DNA of 64,000 nucleotides from SG8-4 sp964598225 (lineage in GTDB: Bacteria > Planctomycetota > Phycisphaerae > Sedimentisphaerales > Anaerobacaceae): contig CAZRBG010000031.1 in assembly GCA_964598225.1 (NCBI GenBank), positions 3,065-67,064 of the forward strand, read 5' to 3'. A program made the position numbers and the translations under genes. Positions 46,791 to 53,855 of this stretch are shown piece by piece; positions within the stretch are counted from its first letter, which is position 1; each line of letters begins with the position of its first letter. The notes below the pieces were generated by a model that made no database searches, was not told where the DNA came from, and saw nothing but the letters and a program-made list of their open reading frames with translations.

Positions 46791-47438
46791 ATGCACGGTA
46801 ACGGTTATGCTTACGGAAACTGGGCTATAGTTATTACGATGGTGTTGATAAGCCTGTTTTTCATATTCAGGTTTCTGCCCATGCGTACGAGCATGCACAA
46901 GCGTTCGGGAGGAGCGTTTGTAGCGTTCATTATTGCCCTGTTTACAGAAATGTACGGCTTTCCTCTTACCATCTACTTTCTCGGCCATTTTTTCGGCATC
47001 GAAATACCGCTGGACCATATCAGCGGGCACTTGCTGGGAGATTTGATAACTTACCTCGGTCTGGGTAACGGCTGGTTCATCGTCATGCTGGTCAGCAATA
47101 TACTCATTATTCTCGGTATATGGATGATCTCCGCCGGCTGGGAACTGGTTTATCACTCCGAGGGTGAACTGGTTACCGATGGTATATACAAATACATGCG
47201 GCATCCTCAGTATTGCGGCATATTTGTCATTACTCTGGGCTTCATGATCCAATGGCCGACGCTTACTACTTTGTTATTATGGCCGTTTGTTATATGGATG
47301 TATTACAGACTTGCTCGTAAAGAAGAACAGCAGGCTTTGGAGAAGTTTCCGGAGCGATACCGGGAATACATGGAGAAGACACCCATGTTTTTCCCAAAAT
47401 GGTCCAAGCTGTTCGCAACGGGTGAAGGTATGCGCTGA
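46791..47438 (+). CDS. Isoprenylcysteine carboxyl methyltransferase-family membrane protein
   Basis: A 215-residue integral membrane protein with five or so helices and the ICMT/PEMT C-terminal motif GIYKYMRHPQYCGIFVITLG (R/H-HPQY for S-adenosylmethionine binding), ending with RYREYMEKTPMFFPKW. Bacterial members are not known to act on prenylated proteins; some methylate lipids or small thiols. It directly abuts the DUF5676-like gene (no intergenic bases) and precedes the PII gene, so it is part of the metal island operon. Confidence 0.85.
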   Translation: MHGNGYAYGNWAIVITMVLISLFFIFRFLPMRTSMHKRSGGAFVAFIIALFTEMYGFPLTIYFLGHFFGIEIPLDHISGHLLGDLITYLGLGNGWFIVMLVSNILIILGIWMISAGWELVYHSEGELVTDGIYKYMRHPQYCGIFVITLGFMIQWPTLTTLLLWPFVIWMYYRLARKEEQQALEKFPERYREYMEKTPMFFPKWSKLFATGEGMR

Positions 47439-47468
47439 TTAATATGAATGTTTTACAGGGGAATAAAC

Positions 47469-47813
47469 ATGAAAGAGGTAAAAGCTTACGTCAGGCCGAC
47501 TTTTTTGAACAGTATTATCGAGCGGCTTGAGGAGAAAGGCGCAAAGGACATCACCGTCGTGCGCGTTGATGCTCTCGGCGCTCTGGCGGACCAGGAGTTC
47601 GACCGGTGGCATTTCGTACGGAAATACGCCGAAAAATACTTCAAGGTGGCCAAACTGGAAATTGTCTGCCGCGACGATCAGGCGAAAGAATTCGTGCAAA
47701 CCATCAAAGAATACGGTCATACCGGTGAAAGCGGCGACGGGCGGGTCTTCGTTACGAACATAGAGGATGCCGCTAACATAACGAACGGCCGCGAAGGCGA
47801 GGCCGCTCTCTGA
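47469..47813 (+). CDS. PII-family signalling protein (divergent T-loop)
   Basis: A 114-residue PII protein: N-terminal MKEVKAYVRPTFLNSIIERL, central KVAKLEIVCRDDQAKEFVQTI and C-terminal GHTGESGDGRVFVTNIEDA. The last is the phosphate-binding B-loop (TGxxGDGxxFV), so nucleotide binding is expected. The T-loop (DALGALADQEFDRWHFV) lacks the usual EYxxxxxPK pattern, so classical GlnD modification is unlikely. It resembles the PII-NG group known beside metal efflux genes. The ATG at 47469 has AGGGGA upstream. A metal-homeostasis sensor is the likely role. Confidence 0.85.
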   Translation: MKEVKAYVRPTFLNSIIERLEEKGAKDITVVRVDALGALADQEFDRWHFVRKYAEKYFKVAKLEIVCRDDQAKEFVQTIKEYGHTGESGDGRVFVTNIEDAANITNGREGEAAL

Positions 47814-47848
47814 AAAACCTAAATTGAGAAATGAACTGAGCTAATATT

Positions 47849-49735
47849 GTGTCCAACGGTAACCAAACAAAAGAATTAGACGCAGAGGTTGTTGCGCCCG
47901 GTCTTCTCGCCGGTCGGCTCTGCGAGTTCGAAGGCGAGGCAGGCGGCCCGGACGACGAAACCACTCATGTCGATGATCCAGTCGCTGAAATTGAACGCTT
48001 CGAGAAGCACGTGGACACCGTCGTAAATGAGCTTGAAGCGGTTGCACGTTCTCTGCGTGAGAACTATCTGGATGTCGAGGCCGATATAGTGCGTGCTCAC
48101 GCACACCTTCTTAAAGACCCGCAGTTTCATCGGGAAGTGCAAAATCAAATCCGCGGCAAGGGTTTGAGCGCCCAGAAAGCCGCCGACAAGGTCTTACGCC
48201 GGATAATGGCTACTATTGAGGAGTCCGGCACTCTGTTATCGGAACGGACGGCGGATTTTCGCGATATTCTGAACCGGCTGAAAGCCAAGCTTTCCGAACG
48301 CGAAGGCGCCTTCATAGAATCCCTTGGGGATATTTCACGGCCCGTTATTGTGACAAGTGAACTGCTGCCCTCATTGGTCCTGGAGGCCAGAGGGTTGAAT
48401 GAGTGTGCATTTATTGTCGAAAAGGGAACCGCCACCTCTCACGCCGCCATCCTGGCCAAGTCCTTCGGCTTTCCGGCAGTCAAAATCGGGAATCTGACTG
48501 CGGTTCGCCGAGCGGCAGGCAAGGATGTCCTGGTGGATGCGATAAGCGGTCAAGTGGTTTTGAATCCTGACGCCCGGAGGCTGAAGGAAACTCGGGAGAA
48601 GGCCCGTCGAGCGCCGGCGCCGAAGCCGAAATCCTCTATTGCCAACATTTGGACAAACATTACCGATCCGCTGCAATTGAACCAGAAGGTGCTGATGCGG
48701 GTTGAGGGGATAGGCCTCTATCGAACCGAAGTGCTGTTTATGTCATCCAAAGATGGCTTCCCGAGTGAGGAGGAACAATATCAGGTGTATCGGCGCCTTT
48801 TTGCGACATGTGGGCGGACGCCCGTAACATTCAGAACGGCCGACATCGGCGGGGATAAAATGCTGCCGTATTTCTCTCTGGGCCCTCAGGAAAACCCCTA
48901 TCTGGGGCTGCGAGCCCATCGAATATATCGGTTTCACCCGGAGATTTTCGTGGCCCAGGTGCGAGCCTTGCTCAGGGCGGCCCATGGCCGTACGCAACTT
49001 CGAATCATGTATCCTATGATTGAGGATATCGAAGAATTCCGATTCGTCCAAAGCCTTCTGTCGCAGGCCCTCAATTCCCTTAAAGGCAAAGGAGTCGATT
49101 TCCAGGAAAGTTTTCTCCAGGGCATCATGATAGAAGTTCCGTCCGCCGCCTGGGATATCGACGCACTTCTGGGACGCGTGGATTTTGCCAGTGTGGGAAC
49201 CAACGATCTGTTGCAGTATTTTCTGGCGGCCGACCGAAACAACTCAAATATTGCCGCCGGTTATCGCGCGCAGAGCCCGGCGTTCCTGAGAATGCTCAAA
49301 TCGCTGGTGCTTGCCGCCGACAGTCAGGCCAAGCCGCTGAGCATTTGCGGCGAGATCGCATCCAGTCGCAACCTTCTTCCCCTGCTGGTGGGAATAGGAT
49401 TCAAGGATATCAGCGTGGACATACATGCGCTGGATCAGGTCGAACAGGTCTTGGGTAATCTCGCAAGAAGTGACTGCGAAGAACTTGCCGATGCGTGTCT
49501 GCACTGCCGCACGTCGGAGGAAGTGAGCGTCATGCTCCGGGAGTTCGGCCATGCGGAAGCCGCGGCCAACAAGCCGCCGGAGGTCGCGACGGACGAGGCG
49601 ATCGATCCTGTTTGCAGGATGGTCGTTCACGCCAGCGAGAGCAGCTACACATACGATCTTCGCGGCGAACGGTACTATTTCTGCTCGGCCCACTGTCGTG
49701 ACGAATTTACATCGAATTTTGGAGCCGAGACATGA
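47849..49735 (+). CDS. PTS enzyme I-like protein fused to a C-terminal YHS domain
   Basis: A 628-residue phosphoenolpyruvate-protein phosphotransferase (enzyme I). The phosphohistidine is H198 in GTATSHAAILAKSFG; the PEP-binding barrel has LMRVEGIGLYRTEVLFM and FRTADIGGDKMLPY, and the catalytic-type cysteine lies in SICGEIAS. The last 45 residues are a YHS metal-binding domain (DPVCRMVV... YYFCSAHCRDEF). No HPr or EII gene is nearby. GTG start. The stop overlaps the next gene by four bases. A phosphotransfer enzyme bearing a YHS domain inside a metal island is unusual; what it phosphorylates is unknown. Confidence 0.9.
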   Translation: MSNGNQTKELDAEVVAPGLLAGRLCEFEGEAGGPDDETTHVDDPVAEIERFEKHVDTVVNELEAVARSLRENYLDVEADIVRAHAHLLKDPQFHREVQNQIRGKGLSAQKAADKVLRRIMATIEESGTLLSERTADFRDILNRLKAKLSEREGAFIESLGDISRPVIVTSELLPSLVLEARGLNECAFIVEKGTATSHAAILAKSFGFPAVKIGNLTAVRRAAGKDVLVDAISGQVVLNPDARRLKETREKARRAPAPKPKSSIANIWTNITDPLQLNQKVLMRVEGIGLYRTEVLFMSSKDGFPSEEEQYQVYRRLFATCGRTPVTFRTADIGGDKMLPYFSLGPQENPYLGLRAHRIYRFHPEIFVAQVRALLRAAHGRTQLRIMYPMIEDIEEFRFVQSLLSQALNSLKGKGVDFQESFLQGIMIEVPSAAWDIDALLGRVDFASVGTNDLLQYFLAADRNNSNIAAGYRAQSPAFLRMLKSLVLAADSQAKPLSICGEIASSRNLLPLLVGIGFKDISVDIHALDQVEQVLGNLARSDCEELADACLHCRTSEEVSVMLREFGHAEAAANKPPEVATDEAIDPVCRMVVHASESSYTYDLRGERYYFCSAHCRDEFTSNFGAET

Positions 49736-49938
49736 AAGACCATGGATTACGCATGTTGATTGGTTGTCTGCTTCCTATAGCCCTGATCTTCATCCTGCCG
49801 CTATTCGGTGTCAGCGACGGAGTAATTATCTTTATATTCGTTCTTCTGATGTTCGGATGCCACTTGTTTATGCTTGGCGGACACGCCGACCATGACCACG
49901 GAGCCGGAGCGAAAGGGGAAACACATGAGCCGCATTGA
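49732..49938 (+). CDS. Small His-tailed membrane protein (DUF2933-like)
   Basis: A 68-residue protein with two short membrane helices (LRMLIGCLLPIALIFILPLF, VSDGVIIFIFVLLMFGCHLFM) and a histidine-rich C-terminal tail (HADHDHGAGAKGETHEPH). It fits the DUF2933 pattern common in copper and heavy-metal loci. The start overlaps the enzyme I-YHS stop by four bases, and its 3' end overlaps the truncated DUF5676 copy by 14 bases. A role in metal delivery at the membrane is inferred from the tail. Confidence 0.75.
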   Translation: MKDHGLRMLIGCLLPIALIFILPLFGVSDGVIIFIFVLLMFGCHLFMLGGHADHDHGAGAKGETHEPH

Positions 49939-50023
49939 CATAAAACGTTTTGCTTTAGGTTTTGGTACGACCGGTGCGTTGCTCTATCTCGGTTGTGTCC
50001 TGGTAATGGCCGTTGCTGGATGA
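49925..50023 (+). pseudogene. Truncated DUF5676 gene (N-terminal 32 residues)
   Basis: An ATG at 49925 opens MSRIDIKRFALGFGTTGALL, continuing to VMAVAG and a TGA at 50021. It matches the N-terminal helix of DUF5676 proteins (compare the intact copy at 46488), but the FFNSxxHGxD loop and second half are missing. Sequence immediately after belongs to a different gene remnant, so a deletion end point lies around 50013-50020. Confidence 0.65.
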
Positions 50024-50207
50024 CGCCCAGAACGTATTCGTTGCATTAACAGCAAAACAGCTTAACTCTGAAATAAGAATCATCGCAAAGATAGAAACTA
50101 TAACGAATGAATCAAAGTTTGAAAAAGCCGGTATCGATCAATCAATCGCCTGTCACTTTGCCGGTGCAAAAATGATGATAAATTCAGTCGAAGGTCAAAA
50201 TGAATAA
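50013..50207 (+). pseudogene. Remnant of a K+ channel/TrkA RCK (NAD-binding) domain
   Basis: About 64 residues reading LDDAQNVFVALTAKQLN then EIRIIAKIETITNESKFEKAGID and a closing GAKMM. This is the second half of an RCK-N/TrkA-N domain, where potassium-channel sequences have D..NVFVxLTAKxLNPxxRIIA and KAGAD. There is no pore region, Rossmann glycine motif or good start in front, only a TTG. It overlaps the next gene by eight bases. It is probably a deletion remnant rather than an active gene. Confidence 0.55.
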
Positions 50208-51306
50208 TGTGAATGAAGACATGCTCAAAGAAAACCTGGCCAGAGACCCTGTGTGCGGTATGCGCATAAGCTCAAAAACATACTCGGCAGAGTATAAGGA
50301 CAAAACGTACTATTTCTGTTCGCAAGGCTGCAAGAATAGGTTTGAAGCCGAAATAGAGCAATACGATAAGAGCAGGGAGTATGACCTTATTATCGTCGGG
50401 GCCGGCCCCGCCGGACTGACAGCCGCGGTGTATGCGTCCGTTACAAGGCTCCATACTTTTCTGATTAGCAAAGATATAGGCGGTCAGGCAATCGACAGCA
50501 CCAAAATCAAAAACTATATGGGATTCGATTTTATAACCGGTCCCGAACTGGCTGATAAATTCAGAGATCAGTTTCTGCATCGACATTATCTCGAACATGT
50601 AATGGATGAGGTTACGAGTATTCATACCAAAGACGGCGATTATGAAATCTTAACGCGAAGCCAAGAAAACTATCTGGCAAAAGCGGTCATTATCGCCACC
50701 GGTATGAAGCGCCGGAAATTGGGCATACCCGGCGAGCGGCGGCTTTTGCGCAAGGGGGTATCCCACAGCGCGTTGCAGGACACTTCTATATTTGCGGGAA
50801 AACATGTCATTGTAGTCGGCGGCGGAAATTCCGCCATCCAAACAGCGCGACGGCTCCTGCAATCCGGTTCTCGACTTACACTCGTTGAAAAAGCAAATAT
50901 AACGGCCGATCCTTCAGAAATCGAAATGCTGACCAGGAACCATGATTTTGAAATACTCGACAGACATGACCTTACTGAAATACACGGGGCCGATAAAGTC
51001 GAGGGTGTCCGCGTCCAGTCGATGAATGACACGGCCGAGCGCAAAATCGCTTGCAGCGGGGTTTTTATACAAGTCGGCCTTATACCCAACACGGAATTCT
51101 GCATGGATTTGATCGACCTCAATGAAAAGGGAGAAATCAAGACGAGGCCCGACTGTTCAACCAACGCAGATGGAGTGTTTGCATGTGGCGACGTAACCGA
51201 CGTCTTTAGTAAAAGAATCATCATCGCTTCAGGAGAAGGCGCTAAAGCGGCCCTGAGGGCGAAACAATATTTATCCGACAGAAGAAAAAACGCGGCCGTC
51301 TTTTAA
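50200..51306 (+). CDS. YHS domain fused to a thioredoxin-reductase-like flavoprotein lacking CxxC
   Basis: A 368-residue protein. Residues 14-58 are a YHS metal-binding domain (RDPVCGMRI... YYFCSQGCKNRFE). From 61 onward it is a thioredoxin-reductase-like enzyme: FAD motif GAGPAG (67-72), ATG at 167-169, NADPH motif VVGGGNSAI (206-213) and C-terminal FACGDVTD. The site normally holding the redox CxxC reads GVSHSALQDT (186-195), so the disulfide centre is absent. It may instead pass electrons from NAD(P)H through FAD to the YHS-bound metal, or behave like a ferredoxin-NADP reductase of this fold. Context supports a metal-redox role; substrate unknown. Confidence 0.88.
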   Translation: MNNVNEDMLKENLARDPVCGMRISSKTYSAEYKDKTYYFCSQGCKNRFEAEIEQYDKSREYDLIIVGAGPAGLTAAVYASVTRLHTFLISKDIGGQAIDSTKIKNYMGFDFITGPELADKFRDQFLHRHYLEHVMDEVTSIHTKDGDYEILTRSQENYLAKAVIIATGMKRRKLGIPGERRLLRKGVSHSALQDTSIFAGKHVIVVGGGNSAIQTARRLLQSGSRLTLVEKANITADPSEIEMLTRNHDFEILDRHDLTEIHGADKVEGVRVQSMNDTAERKIACSGVFIQVGLIPNTEFCMDLIDLNEKGEIKTRPDCSTNADGVFACGDVTDVFSKRIIIASGEGAKAALRAKQYLSDRRKNAAVF

Positions 51307-51323
51307 TAATATGACGGAGGCCA

Positions 51324-51527
51324 ATGAGAGTTTCTATTATGAAGAATCAAAAAGAACAAGACGCCCGTAAAGACCCAGTGTGCGGCATGGTTGTCAGCCA
51401 CTTGACAGCTCCGGCAACCTGTCGGCACAGTGGGAAAACTTATTATTTCTGTGCCGATGCCTGCCGAGAAAAATTTGAGGCTGAGCCGGAGAAATACGCC
51501 GGCAAATGGCCCAGGCGAGCGCGCTAA
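51324..51527 (+). CDS. Stand-alone YHS domain protein
   Basis: A 67-residue protein that is essentially one YHS domain: KDPVCGMVV near residue 16 and YYFCADACREKFEAEPEKY near 40, with three conserved cysteines. GGAGG lies just before the ATG at 51324, and an ATG five codons later is also possible. YHS domains bind copper or related ions and occur in or beside CopB-type ATPases. Here the ATPase gene begins 36 bases downstream, so it may be a cytoplasmic metal carrier for that pump. Confidence 0.85.
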   Translation: MRVSIMKNQKEQDARKDPVCGMVVSHLTAPATCRHSGKTYYFCADACREKFEAEPEKYAGKWPRRAR

Positions 51528-51563
51528 TACGCTGGAACAGACGCAAGAAAGGAGTTTAATAAC

Positions 51564-53807
51564 ATGGCGGAGAAAGTCAAAGACCCCGTTTGCGGGATGG
51601 AAGTGGATAAGAGTGAAGCCGTTACGTGGCGGCGGGACGGCAAGCTTCATTATTTCTGCAGCGATAAATGCAAAGATCAGTTCCAGGCTCAGGGTGACGC
51701 GGTCGGCGGCCATGAAGCACACGGCGGACAAGAACACGTCGGTCACGAAAAACACGCCGAGCACCCCGGACATGAAATGCACAAGGAACACGCCGGACAT
51801 CAGGAACACAAGGGTCACGGCGGGCACATGGAGCATCACGCCCACATGGTTGAGGACTTCAGGAAGCGTTTCTGGATTTCGCTGGGCGCTACCGTGCCCG
51901 TGCTGGCGCTGTCGCCGATGATCCAGTCGCTGTTGAATATTTCATTTACCTTCCCGGGCGACAAGTATCTTCTCTTTGCGGTCTCGTCGTTCATTTATTT
52001 TTACGGCGGGTGGCCTTTTCTCACAGGGCTCGTCGACGAATTGAAGAAGGCCAAGCCGGGGATGATGACGCTTATCGCCCTGGCGGTCACCGTCGCGTAT
52101 GTTTACAGCAGCATCGTGGTTTTCGGCGTCAGCGGCCGCGTCTTCTTCTGGGAGCTTGCAACCCTGATCGACATCATGCTCCTGGGCCACTGGATCGAGA
52201 TGAAATCCGTCATGGGCGCATCCAGGGCTCTGGAAGAGCTGGCCAAACTAATGCCCAAAGAGGCGCATCTGATGCAGGATGACGGTTCGACTAAAGATGT
52301 GCCGTTAGATGAACTTAACAAGGGCGATAAAGTCCTGGTCAAGCCCGGCGAGAAGATACCCGTGGACGGCAATATCACCGACGGAGAATCGGAAATCGAC
52401 GAATCGATGATTACGGGAGAATCCAAACCCGTCAGCAAACAGCAGAGCGATTCGGTCATCGGCGGATCTGTCAACGGCACGGGCTCGCTGACCGTCGAAG
52501 TTACTAAAACGGGCGAAGATTCTTATTTGTCCCAGGTGGTGAACCTCGTCAGAGAAGCCGGCGAGAGCAAATCGCGAGCTCAGGGTCTGGCCGACAAAGC
52601 TGCATTCTGGCTAACGGTCATCGCCATCACGGTCGGCCTTGTTACCCTGACGGCGTGGCTGGTGCTCGGCAAGGAATTCGTCTTCGCCCTGGAGCGAATG
52701 GTCACCGTCATGGTAATAACCTGCCCGCACGCGTTGGGGCTTGCCGTGCCGCTGGTGGTCTCGATGATCACCGCATTATCGGCCCGCAACGGCCTTCTGA
52801 TTCGCAATCGAACGTCATTCGAGAGCGCCCGCAAGCTGGATGTGGTGGTCTTTGACAAGACAGGGACGCTCACCAAGGGCGAGTTCGGCGTAAGCGACGT
52901 GGTCAGCTTTGGAAACTGGGATGAAGATGAGCTGCTCACGAAAGCAGCCTGCATCGAACAGAATTCCGAACACACCATCGCCAGAGGTATAGTCAAGAAG
53001 GCCAAGGAGAAGGGATTGAACGTTGATCAGGCGAAAAACTTTGACTCAATCCCGGGCAAAGGTGCCAAGGCCCGGGTCCAGGGCAGCGAGATTTATATCG
53101 GCAACAAAGGTATCCTGGAGCCGGCCGGCGCCAAAGGCGGCGATGCGATGGATAAGGTCGATCAGATGGCCGGTCAGGGCAAGACCATAGTTCTGGTCGC
53201 GGCCGACAAGAAGGTGCAGGGCCTGATAGCGCTGTCCGACATCATTCGGGATGAGTCGCGAGAGGCCATCAAGTCGCTCAATGAACTCGGCCTGGAAGTT
53301 TCCATGATCACCGGCGATAACGAGGCGACTGCGAAGTATGTCGCCGACGAGCTCGGTCTGGACAGCCATTTTGCCGAGGTGCTGCCCGACAAGAAATCGG
53401 AGAAGATAAAACAGCTCCAGCAGGAAGGCAAAAAGGTCGCTATGGTCGGCGACGGTGTCAATGATGCGCCGGCTTTGGCAAAGGCGGACGTCGGCATCGC
53501 CATCGGCGCAGGCACCGACGTGGCGGTCGAGACCGCAGACGTGGTCCTGGTGGAAAACGACCCGCGCGACGTGACCGACATCGTCTCGCTGTCACAGATT
53601 ACTAATCGCAAGATGAAACAGAACCTCGCCTGGGCCACAGGCTATAACGTCATTGCGATACCTCTGGCTGCCGGCGTCTTGTATCGAATCGGCGTAGTGC
53701 TGCCGCCGGCCGGGGGAGCGCTGGTAATGTCGCTGAGCACGGTGATCGTTGCGATCAATGCGCGCCTGATCTCCTATAAAAAAGAGAAAGGGCCTGTATC
53801 GGGTTAA
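51564..53807 (+). CDS. copB: CopB-type P1B ATPase with N-terminal YHS and His-rich regions
   Basis: A 747-residue heavy-metal pump. Residues 6-40 are a YHS domain, then a histidine-rich stretch (about 50-95, 19 or so histidines). The transmembrane metal site is CPH (387-389), diagnostic for the P1B-3/CopB group (Cu+, Cu2+, Ag+) rather than CPC CopA pumps. Actuator TGES is at 284-287, the phosphorylated aspartate in DKTGT at 431-435, and the hinge GDGVND at 629-634. All catalytic motifs are intact. The substrate is inferred from the CPH group and context. A GC-rich terminator hairpin overlaps its end. Confidence 0.95.
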   Translation: MAEKVKDPVCGMEVDKSEAVTWRRDGKLHYFCSDKCKDQFQAQGDAVGGHEAHGGQEHVGHEKHAEHPGHEMHKEHAGHQEHKGHGGHMEHHAHMVEDFRKRFWISLGATVPVLALSPMIQSLLNISFTFPGDKYLLFAVSSFIYFYGGWPFLTGLVDELKKAKPGMMTLIALAVTVAYVYSSIVVFGVSGRVFFWELATLIDIMLLGHWIEMKSVMGASRALEELAKLMPKEAHLMQDDGSTKDVPLDELNKGDKVLVKPGEKIPVDGNITDGESEIDESMITGESKPVSKQQSDSVIGGSVNGTGSLTVEVTKTGEDSYLSQVVNLVREAGESKSRAQGLADKAAFWLTVIAITVGLVTLTAWLVLGKEFVFALERMVTVMVITCPHALGLAVPLVVSMITALSARNGLLIRNRTSFESARKLDVVVFDKTGTLTKGEFGVSDVVSFGNWDEDELLTKAACIEQNSEHTIARGIVKKAKEKGLNVDQAKNFDSIPGKGAKARVQGSEIYIGNKGILEPAGAKGGDAMDKVDQMAGQGKTIVLVAADKKVQGLIALSDIIRDESREAIKSLNELGLEVSMITGDNEATAKYVADELGLDSHFAEVLPDKKSEKIKQLQQEGKKVAMVGDGVNDAPALAKADVGIAIGAGTDVAVETADVVLVENDPRDVTDIVSLSQITNRKMKQNLAWATGYNVIAIPLAAGVLYRIGVVLPPAGGALVMSLSTVIVAINARLISYKKEKGPVSG

Positions 53808-53820
53808 TCGACACAGGCCC
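53790..53820. terminator. Terminator hairpin between convergent genes
   Basis: GGGCCTGT (53790-53797) pairs with ACAGGCCC (53813-53820) around a loop that contains the CopB stop codon. It lies between convergent genes, so it can serve both strands; there is no long T-run. Confidence 0.65.
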
Positions 53821-53855
53821 GGAATTTGCGTTATTGTCCAGTCCGAGATCGGCGT

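Noticed and set aside
46260..47252. 330-residue minus-strand frame opposite the DUF5676 and methyltransferase genes
   Set aside because: Histidine- and arginine-rich shadow translation; the plus-strand genes abut each other and match known families.
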